DNA of 34,179 bases from an uncultured archaeon. Its GTDB lineage: Archaea > Thermoproteota > Bathyarchaeia > Bathyarchaeales > Bathycorpusculaceae. The notes below the pieces were generated by a model that was given only the letters and a program-made list of their open reading frames with translations, was not told the origin of the DNA and searched no databases. Numbering within the stretch: the stretch's first letter is position 1; the number at the start of each line of letters is the position of its first letter. Shown piece by piece: positions 24,915-33,310 of this stretch. The DNA lies in the NCBI GenBank assembly GCA_938023865.1, contig CALJDG010000062.1, positions 1 through 34,179 of the forward strand, read 5' to 3'. A program made the position numbers and the translations under genes.

Positions 24915-25553
24915 GTGGAAGAAATGGATAGCAAATTTAAAGATGTTTTAGAGAAAATTGTTGGCGAAAAAGTGATAGGCCCGGCTCCAACGTTTTCTGT
25001 TTTGCATGTTCTTCGCGCTTTGGAATTGGTTTCCGAGAAACCAGTGGGACGGGGGAAACTTGCAGAAGAGTTAGGGGTAGGAGAGGGTGTTGTGCGTACT
25101 ATCGTCAGCCGGTTAAAGAGAGCCGGAATTATCTCGACATCTAGGGCAGGATGTCAACTAACTATTAAAGGACTACAACTTTTTAATGAGTATAAAAGAA
25201 CTTTTGGGAAACGAACTAAATTGGATGGGGCTGGCCTTATGTCAGCGCCATTCAACTCTGCCATATTGGCTAAAAATTGCGGAGACAAGGTTAAATCGGG
25301 TATAGAACAGCGGGACGCTGCAGTTAAAGTAGGTGCAAAAGGTGCCACTACTATAATTTTTAAGAGTGGGCGATTAGTTATTCCAGCAGTTTGCGATGAT
25401 CTTTCAAAGGATTATCCAAAGATTGCCGAGAGGCTAATTACCCTTTTACAGCCAGAGGAAAATGATGTTATTGTGGTCGCCGGCGCTGACTCTTTGGAAT
25501 TGGCTGAATATGGAGCCGCGGCTGCGGCATGGACGCTTTTTGAAGATTGTTAG
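24915..25553 (+). CDS. DUF4443-like HTH protein
   Basis: 212-residue protein with an N-terminal winged helix (about 25-85: FSVLHVLRALELVSEKPVGRGKLAEELGVGEGVVRTIVSRLKRAGIISTSRAGCQLT) and a C-terminal domain with SGIEQRDAAVKVGAKGATTIIFKSGRLVIP and DVIVVAGADSLELAEYGAAAAAWTLF, matching what I recall of DUF4443. Probably a regulator with an uncharacterised ligand-binding domain. Start is GTG 24915 or ATG 24924. It is convergent with the GPN GTPase gene, with a 4-nt overlap. Confidence 0.75.
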   Translation: MEEMDSKFKDVLEKIVGEKVIGPAPTFSVLHVLRALELVSEKPVGRGKLAEELGVGEGVVRTIVSRLKRAGIISTSRAGCQLTIKGLQLFNEYKRTFGKRTKLDGAGLMSAPFNSAILAKNCGDKVKSGIEQRDAAVKVGAKGATTIIFKSGRLVIPAVCDDLSKDYPKIAERLITLLQPEENDVIVVAGADSLELAEYGAAAAAWTLFEDC

Positions 25554-26320
25554 TGTGTGTATTTGTCTCCTCCTGCCAATATGCGCTCCAAAGCCATATT
25601 AAAGTTGATCATCCCTTCATTCGTTTTTGCCGAGACTGGAATAAGAAGGAATTTTAAACCAAGCTGATAAATAGCCTTCATCATGTTTCTGCTTAGGAGG
25701 CGCTTTGTTCCTTCAAGCTTTTGTTCGATGGCTGCCTCTAAGGCTTTTGGGTCTGCCGACCAGTCTACAATTTTGTTAACGTCCTCCTCTGAAAGCAAGT
25801 CGCATTTTGAAAGTACATGTATTTGGGGTAGTAGAAAGCGATTGAAGACAGCGGCTGAGAGGAACAAATTGGAAACATAATTTAACGGGTTCAGCGAGAA
25901 GACGGCGTCAAAGAGATAAACTATGGCTTTTGGCTCTTTCGTTAGTTCGCTGGCTATGTAAGGTCCACTTGCCCTAAAGGCAAAAAGTTCCATCTGTCCG
26001 GGCGTATCTACTAAAACTATGTCTGATTTTAAATCCTCCACGTCCTTTGAAATATTTTCAATCTCATCAGCAAGAAGATCAGCAGCCATTATTAACGCGC
26101 CATTGGGTCCCAAACCGTACTCTTCCATAATTTTGTCTACGCTTATATAGTCGCGGGCGTCTACGTCAGGCGAATAAGGCAGAGTTAAGGCTCCTGGGTC
26201 TAAATTCACTATGGCGACGTCTTGTTTTGACAGCTTCAACCATTCGCTGAAGGATGCTGTTAGAAGAGACTTTCCAGAGCCGGCTGTTCCAATAATGAAC
26301 ACAATAAACATTTCGCCCAC
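25550..26320 (-). CDS. GPN-loop GTPase (archaeal XAB1/Gpn1 homologue)
   Basis: SIMIBI-class GTPase; eukaryotic homologues help assemble RNA polymerase II, and the archaeal form is a homodimer. Visible: P-loop GTAGSGKS, the AIVNLDPGA and YSPDVDARDYISV region, the defining GPN loop (GLGPNGALI), switch II VDTPGQMELF, and the guanine-specificity segment VLSKCDLL. The frame opens at GTG 26320; ATG 26311 (MFIVFIIG) is an equally plausible start. Length of about 255 is usual. Confidence 0.93.
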   Translation of the reverse strand: MGEMFIVFIIGTAGSGKSLLTASFSEWLKLSKQDVAIVNLDPGALTLPYSPDVDARDYISVDKIMEEYGLGPNGALIMAADLLADEIENISKDVEDLKSDIVLVDTPGQMELFAFRASGPYIASELTKEPKAIVYLFDAVFSLNPLNYVSNLFLSAAVFNRFLLPQIHVLSKCDLLSEEDVNKIVDWSADPKALEAAIEQKLEGTKRLLSRNMMKAIYQLGLKFLLIPVSAKTNEGMINFNMALERILAGGDKYTH

Positions 26321-26398
26321 TTATTGTGCCAATTTACTTCAATAACTCGTGTTCGATGGTAAAAGCTTTTTCTGCAATGTTGGAATTTCTTGGAGTTT

Positions 26399-27508
26399 TT
26401 AAATTCCCATATCTTGACACCTTTGACTCGAAATTAGAGATATTATGATGCCTATACAGACAATTGCTATGATAATTATTAGGAGTGTAATAAAGTAGAT
26501 TGGTAGAACTGTTACGGTTACTATTGGGCTATCCGATCCAGCATAATTATCGTTTCCAGACCAGCTTACACGAATATAACATGTGCCCGCATGGTTAAGG
26601 CTTAGGACACATGTGAATTGACCATCGAAATTCGTGTTTGTTATATTTGCTACTGTCCATAAAGAACTGCCCATTTTAATAAAAACCGTTATTTTTGCGT
26701 CTGGCAATTTTGGCATAAGTTGTCCAGAAAGAGTTATTGTGTTTCCTTGCATGATTAAAGACGATGAAACAGTTAAGGATAGTGTTGAATATTCCAATGT
26801 CGAGTAGCTTGCAGATATTTGACCTGGTGACCACTGTTCACATTTTTCAAGCGTGACAACTATGGGATTTTCACCAATTAGGTCTTGCGGGCATTCCCCA
26901 ACCTTCCATCCCGCCCTCCAATCTCCACCCGTGCATTCTGCAATGTAATACCTGATGCCATTATAGTCCACATAATAAATTGTCCTTGCATGGCGTGGCG
27001 GAGTTGGAAGGTTAACACCAACGTTCATGTGCGCCTTATCTTTATAGTACAGGAGAACAACGTTGAGACCTCCAGCCTTCATTATTGAAGCTGCCAAGTA
27101 GCTAAGTAAGTCGCAATCGCCCTTGTTCTCCACTATTGTTTCTATTGGGTATTTGGCTGTTACTGTTACCTCGTAAGGTATTTGATGGGTAATCATTAAA
27201 ACTCCGTTTGCAAAATCTTCATGATCGCCCTGATAGATTTCCCAAAGTTTTTCCGCAATTGGCTTCAGCGCTTGTGGCGTGACAAATTTTGGTAAATCTT
27301 CTTCTGAAACTTGCTTATGACTCCGCTCAACATAATATTCGTAAAGTGATCGTGTAACCACAACATTCAACTTGTACTGCCTTGTGCCGTTTGGACGATC
27401 TGTAAGATTATATGTGCGAGTATAATTTTCCGATATGCATGAAGGAATCGTGCAGTAAAATGCTGAAAGAATAAGTAGCGCCATAAAGGCTTTTGAAAGT
27501 TTTTTCAT
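26399..27508 (-). CDS. Secreted, membrane-anchored transglutaminase-like protein
   Basis: N-terminal signal peptide (MKKLSKAFMALLILSAFYCT), then a transglutaminase-like core with nucleophile C132 in the GDCD motif, H160 (KAHMNVGV) and an acidic third position near E191 or D196 (YIAECTGGDW). An Ig-like beta domain follows at about 240-330 (SSLIMQGNTITLSGQL, TCYIRVSWSGNDNYAGSDSPIVTVTV), then a single hydrophobic anchor at about 337-358 and a short cytoplasmic tail. It is predicted to sit on the outer face of the membrane as a protease or cross-linking enzyme. It stands alone with no functionally linked neighbour. Confidence 0.85.
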   Translation of the reverse strand: MKKLSKAFMALLILSAFYCTIPSCISENYTRTYNLTDRPNGTRQYKLNVVVTRSLYEYYVERSHKQVSEEDLPKFVTPQALKPIAEKLWEIYQGDHEDFANGVLMITHQIPYEVTVTAKYPIETIVENKGDCDLLSYLAASIMKAGGLNVVLLYYKDKAHMNVGVNLPTPPRHARTIYYVDYNGIRYYIAECTGGDWRAGWKVGECPQDLIGENPIVVTLEKCEQWSPGQISASYSTLEYSTLSLTVSSSLIMQGNTITLSGQLMPKLPDAKITVFIKMGSSLWTVANITNTNFDGQFTCVLSLNHAGTCYIRVSWSGNDNYAGSDSPIVTVTVLPIYFITLLIIIIAIVCIGIIISLISSQRCQDMGI

Positions 27509-27581
27509 TCTTCTCGATAATTATTGGTAGGGACTCTTTTATTGATTTTATGAAGTAATGATTAATTAATAAGGTGTATAA

Positions 27582-27659
27582 TGGTTGCTTCGGAGAACCC
27601 GGATTTTCAATCATCTACACACATTGAATCAGCGTCTAGCCTGCCCATCATCGCAACCA
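27582..27659 (-). ncRNA. Candidate C/D-box sRNA
   Basis: On the minus strand a 7-bp closing stem TGGTTGC / GCAACCA (27653-27659 with 27582-27588) brackets, in order: box C ATGATGG (27645-27651), a 12-nt guide, box D' CTGA (27629-27632), a 14-nt spacer, box C' ATGATTG (27608-27614), a 14-nt guide, and box D CCGA (27590-27593), one base from the CTGA consensus. It lies just after the CinA-like gene, on its strand. The closing stem and box order are persuasive; box D and C' are imperfect and the RNA is long for the class. Guide targets were not identified. Confidence 0.5.
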
Positions 27660-27673
27660 GTAAACTCTAACTA

Positions 27674-28489
27674 CTATTCCCTAAGTTTAACTTTTCCACC
27701 TTTCTCCCTTATTAGGTCTGAAAGCTGAATTATGGCTTTTCCAATTCGGTCCTTGGCGGTTTCAGAGTCCTTAGCTGTTGTTGACAAGTGGATTTCAAGG
27801 TGGGGTTTTTTCTCGGCTCCTCTTGGATGGGATTTTATGTAAACATATGGGTTGTTACGCATTGCAATATCAATTAATGGGGCTAGAGCCGACTCCATTA
27901 TATTGTCCGCGTATATGCTAGTTTCAAAAAATGTTACATCCCCAGCCTCTTTCCTGAGCATGCAAACGACATAATTATCGAAAATGGCTTCCATTTCGGA
28001 CGGAACGCCAGGAAGAGCAACTAAATCCGTACCGCCTATTCTAACTAAAACTCCCGGTGCTGTGCCAACGGGGTTGGGCAGTGGTTCTGATCCTTCTGGA
28101 AGTTTTGCCATTTTGACCCTATGTGGCGTCATTTCAACAGCATTAATCTTTCCAGCCTTGGCATACTCCTCATACTTTTCCTTAACCATTTTTAGGGCTT
28201 TTTCGTTAAGCTCTAGCTTGCGGTTTATGGCTTTTGCGATTCCCTCTAATGTTTTGTCGTCGAAGGTTGGCCCTAAACCGCCTGTCGTAATTATGAAGCG
28301 GGGTTTCCGCTCTAATGCTTCGCGTGTAGCAAGAGCGATTTCATCAACATCATCGCCAACAACAGTTATCCTTGTAACAGTTATTCCTAATGATGTTGAA
28401 CGTTTGGCAAGCCATTGAGCGTTTGTGTTTAACGTTTTTCCGATCAATAGTTCGTTACCAACGCAAATAATCTCCATCTGCACGCTCAT
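27674..28489 (-). CDS. CinA N-terminal-like (molybdopterin-binding fold) protein
   Basis: Protein of the CinA-N/MoaB-MogA fold (COG1058-like). Motifs: EIICVGNELLIGKTLNTNAQWLAKR, VVGDDVDEI, RFIITTGGLGPTFDDKT, NPVGTAPGVLV and VALPGVPSEMEAIFDNY. The C-terminal NMN-deamidase domain of full CinA is absent, as is typical of archaeal members. A role in nucleotide repair (ADP-ribose pyrophosphatase-like) is possible but not established. The frame opens at 28510, but ATG 28489 (MSVQMEI) has GAGG about 7 nt upstream and is preferred. Confidence 0.88.
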   Translation of the reverse strand: MSVQMEIICVGNELLIGKTLNTNAQWLAKRSTSLGITVTRITVVGDDVDEIALATREALERKPRFIITTGGLGPTFDDKTLEGIAKAINRKLELNEKALKMVKEKYEEYAKAGKINAVEMTPHRVKMAKLPEGSEPLPNPVGTAPGVLVRIGGTDLVALPGVPSEMEAIFDNYVVCMLRKEAGDVTFFETSIYADNIMESALAPLIDIAMRNNPYVYIKSHPRGAEKKPHLEIHLSTTAKDSETAKDRIGKAIIQLSDLIREKGGKVKLRE

Positions 28490-28579
28490 ATTTGCGCCTC
28501 TTTCAAGCATAATTTTAGGATATGTTTCATTCTTTTATGCTGTTTGCTAAAAAGCTTTAGTGCAAGGAATTTTTGCATT

Positions 28580-28798
28580 TTATTTCTTTTTGCTACTTAG
28601 CCACCATTTCAAGTATTCCTTTCTTCTCTTCTCCTTCTCATCGTCTTCGCTCTCAATTGGAGGCCTCAATTTTTCTCTCAATTCTATCAGTTCTTGTTGT
28701 GTTACTGATAGTCCACAGCTTTTGCAGACGTAATGTTTGGTGGCTATTATGTAGCGCATCTCGCCACCACACTCTGGGCAGTATGGCATTTCAGTCAC
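28580..28798 (-). CDS. Small zinc-ribbon protein
   Basis: 72-residue protein with a CPEC and CKSC zinc ribbon in the first half (MPYCPECGGEMRYIIATKHYVCKSCG) and a charged, lysine-rich helical tail (DDEKEKRRKEYLKWWLSSKKK). The frame starts at GTG 28798; ATG 28789 (MPYC) is an alternative. The ribbon resembles those of small transcription or ribosome-associated archaeal proteins, but no specific family is recognised. Confidence 0.75.
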   Translation of the reverse strand: MTEMPYCPECGGEMRYIIATKHYVCKSCGLSVTQQELIELREKLRPPIESEDDEKEKRRKEYLKWWLSSKKK

Positions 28799-28804
28799 TT
28801 TCTG

Positions 28805-28852
28805 CTTAAGGTAGAGACAGGCCTTAAGAAATAGCTTTCTGTCAAGATGACA
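28805..28852. repeat. Two inverted repeats in a divergent gap
   Basis: Within the 179-bp gap between the zinc-ribbon gene (minus) and the M29 gene (plus) lie CTTAAGG (28805-28811) / CCTTAAG (28822-28828) and TGTCA (28840-28844) / TGACA (28848-28852). They may be operators of the divergent genes. The rest of the gap is AT-rich, with a TATA-like run near 28896-28911 for the M29 gene. Confidence 0.4.
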
Positions 28853-28977
28853 AACAGATAATTAATATTCTTTTACATTTAATGGATTTTTCTCAAATAA
28901 TAAATATTTGGCGCCTAAATTCTTTTCTCGCCTTAATTTGAAGTGAAGTCTTTCTAATTGGAAATTGGTGTTGTAAG

Positions 28978-30079
28978 ATGTCGATTGGAAAGTCGATGAG
29001 GAAAGTCGCCCATACTATAGTCACCAATATAGCTTTTTTGAAGGAAAAATTCAATGTGCTAATTATATGTGGCCTTCATAACAAGACTTTGGCTGAATAT
29101 ATCACAATGGAATCTTATGCTTTAGGGGCATATCCATATTTGTGGGTGTTTGATGAGAAATTCATGTTAAAACACGCAAAAATTTTGTCGGAAAACGTGA
29201 TCAGCGTTCTTCCTAAACATGTGCATTCTCTTTTGGTGAATTCTGATCTGATTATCTGGCTTAGTCAGTTTGGTAAATTTAAAAAGTATCCAACAAATGT
29301 TGAAAAGGCGATGATTTCATTCTGGGACAATGTCTATGAGGCCATAAGGTCAAAACCTAATTTGTATGTGAATTTGCTGTCCCCTGAATCTATAAAAATT
29401 ATAGGAATAGACTATGCGCGATATCTCCAATCGTTCATAAAGGCTGTTAGTATCGATTACGGGAAACTTCGAAAAATTGGAAACTTCATAGCATCTAAAC
29501 TTCATGGTAAGAGATTGGTTCATGTTTATGACACTAACGGCACAAATTTAACTTTTAACATTGATAACCGGCATGTTGGAATAGAGGTTGGAACTTTGGA
29601 AGATTGTTTCTCAAGCGGAAAGGAATGTGATGTAGAAGTTCCCGGAGGAGAGGTGTATGTTGCCCCTATGGAAACTTCTGCAAACGGTGTGCTTGTTGTG
29701 GAAGAGTTTAGAGATTACAACATTCAAAATCTTGAGCTCCACTTTAGAGAGGGAAGGGTTGTGAGCTTTAAAGCTGAAAGAGGGATCAATACTTTTAGAA
29801 ACTTGTTGGATAACTTTTAGAAACTTGTTGGATAATGCTGAGGGGGACAAGGATCGGATAGCTGAATTTGGTATTGGAATAAATTATGGTATGAAGTTTA
29901 CTGGTTACAGAATGTTCGATGAGAAAGCCCTTGGCACAGCTCACATAGCCATTGGAAGCAACATTCACCTAGGCGGAGTGAACAAAGCGTCAATACACTG
30001 GGATTTCGTTTTATATAAGCCGAACATAGACGTGGACGACGTACAATTAATGCGAAAAGGGAGAATCCTAAACAAATAA
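28978..30079 (+). pseudogene. M29-family (aminopeptidase T-like) metalloaminopeptidase, frameshifted by a tandem duplication
   Basis: Two frames, 28978-29820 and 29825-30079, are halves of one M29 metallopeptidase. The first has the NVLIICGLHNKTLAEYITMESYALGAYPYLW N-terminal block and the metal-region VPGGEVYVAPMETSANG; the second has IAEFGIGIN, DEKALGTAHIAIG and NKASIHWDF, containing the remaining Glu, His and Asp ligands. The break is a perfect 22-bp tandem duplication (29791-29812, 29813-29834). Removing one copy gives a continuous 359-residue protein (LLDNAEGDKD across the join). It may be a recent mutation or an assembly error; as read, the product would lack its metal-binding C-terminus. 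Confidence 0.85.
29791..29834 (+). repeat. Perfect 22-bp tandem duplication
   Basis: The 22-mer beginning ACTTTTAGAAAC and ending GTTGGATA occurs twice head-to-tail with no mismatch (29791-29812 and 29813-29834). It adds 22 nt (not a multiple of three) to the M29 gene and creates the in-frame stop TAG at 29818-29820. Confidence 0.95.
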
Positions 30080-30112
30080 AAAGCAAGGAAACAATTGCTG
30101 CAGTAAATTGAT

Positions 30113-31204
30113 TCATGTTATAAAGTTTACTAATCCAGCTTCTTTCGCGAGTTTAATGGCCCTATCCATTTCATCTCTTATAAGTCTTCTTCGCAGCTCT
30201 GGAATTTCATATGCCCGCCACTCTGGTCTATATTGAAACATGACGTTCACTCTTGTTTCTCTGCCTAGGTTTTGGGCTATCCAGTTCAGTATGGGCTTTG
30301 TGCAGCATTCAAGATGGTTGGGCAAGACTAGAACACGTATTATAAGTTCGCCATACTCCTTGGCAACCAAATGATTCTGAGTGCACTCTCTCCAATAGTT
30401 TGGGGCTTCCGAGATTCTCTCGGCACAGTCTCCTGGTCCATACTTAAAGTCGAGGAGATAAACGTCTGCAAAGCCAGCTAGAAGCTGGGCTGTTTCTTGG
30501 CTGTAATACGTATTTGAGTTCCAAACAACTGGTATGTTCACACTCACATGCTTGAATGTTTCAAGCCACTGTTCCAGCCATGGTGTTGGCTCTCCGCCTA
30601 CAAGGTTTGCGTTTCTACATCCACCTTTTCGTAAGTCTTCAACTTCATCTGCCAACTTTTCGGGCTTGTACGGTACTCCATTTTCAATCCATTGGGATAT
30701 TGTCCAGTTTTGGCAGTGCTTGCAGCGCATTGTGCATCCCATGGTGAATATAGTTCCGGATGGTACAAGCTCTGGTTCTTCTCCCATATGTTCGAAAATG
30801 CTTGAAACGGTTATGGCGTTTCCACATTTGCAGAAGCCTCGCTCACCTTCAAGCCTATTCACTCCACACCGTCGAACGCAGAAGTGACATTTTTTAAGCA
30901 TGCGCCTAGCAATTGCAATTTTTAGGTCTAGGTAGGATTTTTCGGGGCTCGGTGTTTCATTCAAATTTTTCTTTTTTAAATCGATTTCCCTTTCAAGTTC
31001 ACAGAATTGCTTTGTTGTTTCTCCGTGAAACTGCCATAGTTTCTCTAATGTGGCGTCTTCTCCGAAGTCGGCTGGAAGCTTTTTGGCTATCAGAAACTTT
31101 GCTGGCTTTTCATTTTGCATTACAGCGAAATACCTAGCCAGACTCTTCCTCGCCATCTTGTCATTCAACACGGCTAAGGCGTCTGGTCGAACAATTCTCC
31201 ACAT
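30113..31204 (-). CDS. Radical SAM protein, PflX/COG1313-like
   Basis: 363-residue radical SAM enzyme. The [4Fe-4S] motif C-x3-C-x2-C is in FTMGCTMRCKHCQNW. Before it is a four-Cys knot typical of the PflA-related COG1313 group (CHFCVRRCGVNRLEGERGFCKCG). The barrel continues with NLVGGEPTPWLEQWLE, VWNSNTYYS and DVYLLDFKYGPGDCAERIS. Target is unknown; relatives are described as putative pyruvate formate-lyase-activating enzymes, often without a lyase partner. Third gene of a minus-strand run after the ArsR and AmrS genes, with a 33-nt gap. Confidence 0.87.
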   Translation of the reverse strand: MWRIVRPDALAVLNDKMARKSLARYFAVMQNEKPAKFLIAKKLPADFGEDATLEKLWQFHGETTKQFCELEREIDLKKKNLNETPSPEKSYLDLKIAIARRMLKKCHFCVRRCGVNRLEGERGFCKCGNAITVSSIFEHMGEEPELVPSGTIFTMGCTMRCKHCQNWTISQWIENGVPYKPEKLADEVEDLRKGGCRNANLVGGEPTPWLEQWLETFKHVSVNIPVVWNSNTYYSQETAQLLAGFADVYLLDFKYGPGDCAERISEAPNYWRECTQNHLVAKEYGELIIRVLVLPNHLECCTKPILNWIAQNLGRETRVNVMFQYRPEWRAYEIPELRRRLIRDEMDRAIKLAKEAGLVNFIT

Positions 31205-31237
31205 TACTGTTCAACCAAAAATTAAGGGCAAGCGCCA

Positions 31238-32287
31238 TTAAAAAAGTGCATATGGATAAGCATAGCCGCTTGCATGTAGTTTACCTTTAATTGGGATTTC
31301 TCGTCCACATACTGGGCATCGCATGTCTTTAGTTAAATTCCATTTTGTAATTTCGAAGCTGAAGCGTTTAATTAGGAGCTCATTGCATCCTGGACAATAA
31401 GTGTTTTCGGCTGGATGCCCTGGAACATTTCCGATGTAAACGTAGTTTAAGCCGGCGCTTTTGGCTGCAGCGTAAGCCTTCTCTAGAGTTTCTATGGGAG
31501 TTGAGGGTATATTCGTAAGCTTATAGTCTGGATGGAAACGTAACAGGTGGAAAGGGGTGTCCTCTCCAAGATTCTTCTTTATCCACGTCGCCAGCTCCCT
31601 TATTTTTTCGATAGAATCCCCTATTTTTGGCACAACCAAATTCGTAATCTCGACGTGGATGCCATTTCTCTTCATCTCCTTTAAAGACTCGTAAATAGGC
31701 TCAACCGTTGGGACTGCTGAAAAGGTTTTGTAAAATTCAGGGTCTCCTCCACCCTTAAAATCTACGGTGGCAGCGTCAAGATATGGCGCTATCGTTTTAA
31801 TCGCTTCAGGCGTCATGTATCCATTTGTAACAAAAGTGTTGAAGAATCCAACTTGATGTGAGAGTTTAGCTGTTTCGTATGCGTATTCAAAAAATATTGT
31901 TGGTTCGGTGTACGTGTAGCTTATTCCTTGGCATCCGTTGTCTCTCGTGGCCTTAACTACATCTTCCGGCGGAAAATCTCTTCCGGCGATTTTCTTTTCT
32001 TGGCTTATCATCCAATTGTCGCAGAATTGGCATCGGAAGTTGCAGCCGATAGTTGCAATAGACATGACGGATGATCCTGGATTAAAATGTGAAAGTGGTT
32101 TCTTGCCGATTGGGTCGACACATGCGGATATGGCTTTCCCGTAAACAAGCGAGTATAGGATACCTTCATCATTCTTTCTCACGAGGCAGAAGCCTGTTCC
32201 ACCGTTGTTTATTGTACATCTCCTACCGCATAAATTACATTTAACCTTCTTATTTTCAAGCTTCTCGTATAACATTGCTTCCCGCAT
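31238..32287 (-). CDS. amrS: AmmeMemoRadiSam-system radical SAM enzyme
   Basis: 349-residue radical SAM protein of the AmrS type (COG1180). N-terminal CNLCGRRCTINNGGTGFCLVRKN cysteine block, the cluster motif CNFRCQFCDNW, SYTYTEPTIFFEYAYETAKL, VDFKGGGDPEFY and HLLRFHPDYKLTNIPSTPIETLEKA are diagnostic. A C-terminal zinc ribbon (CPGC ... CPVCG) closes the protein. The usual partners MEMO and AMMECR1 are not in this window. It sits 2 nt after the ArsR-type regulator, so the two are surely co-transcribed. Confidence 0.9.
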   Translation of the reverse strand: MREAMLYEKLENKKVKCNLCGRRCTINNGGTGFCLVRKNDEGILYSLVYGKAISACVDPIGKKPLSHFNPGSSVMSIATIGCNFRCQFCDNWMISQEKKIAGRDFPPEDVVKATRDNGCQGISYTYTEPTIFFEYAYETAKLSHQVGFFNTFVTNGYMTPEAIKTIAPYLDAATVDFKGGGDPEFYKTFSAVPTVEPIYESLKEMKRNGIHVEITNLVVPKIGDSIEKIRELATWIKKNLGEDTPFHLLRFHPDYKLTNIPSTPIETLEKAYAAAKSAGLNYVYIGNVPGHPAENTYCPGCNELLIKRFSFEITKWNLTKDMRCPVCGREIPIKGKLHASGYAYPYALF

Positions 32288-32289
32288 TT

Positions 32290-32577
32290 TTATTTCTCCT
32301 TCACGTGAAAACCGTTATTGTTGAAGCCTATTCTCAAAGCTTTGTAGGCGGCTTTAAAACCCCTTTTATGTCCGTTGGACGCTATTAATCCGGCTTCTCG
32401 AAGCTTTTTCAGGTGAAAAGATATTGTGGTGGCTGAAACAGGTTTTTGGAGAATTTTCTCTATTTCGCTGATTGTTTTTGCTTCTGGGTATGATTGTAGA
32501 AGGTATTTAAGTATCTTTGTTCTTGTTGGGTCGCTTAGGGCTTCGCATATTTTGTGACCATTAATTTGTTCTGTCAA
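32290..32577 (-). CDS. ArsR-family winged-helix regulator
   Basis: 95-residue winged helix: HKICEALSDPTRTKILKYLLQ, then EIEKILQKPVSATTISFHLKKLREAGLIASNGHKRGFKAAYKAL. No paired cysteines of the metal-sensing ArsR type are visible, so the signal is not predictable. TTG start at 32577, with GGTGA upstream. It heads the two radical SAM genes and probably regulates them, with the AT-rich 32578-32658 as promoter. Confidence 0.87.
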   Translation of the reverse strand: MTEQINGHKICEALSDPTRTKILKYLLQSYPEAKTISEIEKILQKPVSATTISFHLKKLREAGLIASNGHKRGFKAAYKALRIGFNNNGFHVKEK

Positions 32578-32658
32578 ATTTTCACCACTATTTTAATATA
32601 AAAATACAAAAATCAAATTTAAGCCTTTTCAAATTTCAGTAAACAACCTAACAAACTG

Positions 32659-33243
32659 CTAGCTCAATTGAGTTTGTTTAACTTCAAAAACGAGGGGCGG
32701 AGTCAGCGTTTTAACATCCAATTTTACGTTTAGTAAACCTTCTAAAAATCCTTCCCAAATTTCAGGTTCACTTATGAATGGAGCTTTTATTAAAAGGTAC
32801 TTGTCTTTTAAGTAAAAGTCTCCAAATCCTTGGATTCTTAGGCGTTTGAAGACTTCTTGCCATTTTTCCGGGTTTGAAGTTTGTATGCCTAACGTGGCCT
32901 CCATGGAAACTTTTGTCGCTTCTCCCATTTTGCGTCCAATTTCTTTCCATTTTTCTTTTGGAATGTTTTGGATTAGTATGTTTACTAGTTCTATATTTAG
33001 GAATGCTATGCGGCTTATCCCACAATAATATTCGCCAGGAAAACGCCAATCGTAAATCATCATGCTTCTGTAGACGTCTAGCATTTTAGAGATGAGGGGT
33101 TTTATTCCGGGTTCTTTTCCTTCCTTGATTAGGTTGTCGATAAATTCTCGTTCTTCTTTTTCAAGAATTATTGTTGTTCTTTTTGCTGAGCTTTTATTTT
33201 TATTCAGGATTTTTTCTAGGCGTTCATCTTTTTTGCTTTGCAT
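32659..33243 (-). CDS. Putative ribbon-helix-helix N-terminal protein of unknown function
   Basis: 194 residues. A charged N-terminus (MQSKKDERLEKILNKNKSSAK) is followed by RTTIILEKEEREFIDNLIKEGKEPGIKPLISKMLDVYRSM, which fits a ribbon-helix-helix DNA-binding pattern. The C-terminal about 120 residues form an alpha/beta domain (YCGISRIAFLNIELVNILIQNIPKEKWKEIGRKMGEATKVSMEATLGI ... YLLIKAPFISEPEIWEGFLEGLL) that I cannot assign, perhaps a ligand-binding regulator domain. It precedes the ArsR gene on the same strand by 81 nt of AT-rich sequence. Confidence 0.7.
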   Translation of the reverse strand: MQSKKDERLEKILNKNKSSAKRTTIILEKEEREFIDNLIKEGKEPGIKPLISKMLDVYRSMMIYDWRFPGEYYCGISRIAFLNIELVNILIQNIPKEKWKEIGRKMGEATKVSMEATLGIQTSNPEKWQEVFKRLRIQGFGDFYLKDKYLLIKAPFISEPEIWEGFLEGLLNVKLDVKTLTPPLVFEVKQTQLS

Positions 33244-33310
33244 ATTAATATATCTTTAGGCATACCTTATATGTTTTGTTTCGTAATGATAAATAACTAC
33301 AACCGAACCG

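Noticed and set aside
29791-29834. Intron explanation for the frameshift in the M29 aminopeptidase
   Set aside because: The extra 22 nt is an exact direct repeat of its neighbour and the flanks do not pair into a bulge-helix-bulge motif, unlike pcm. Tandem duplication explains it fully.
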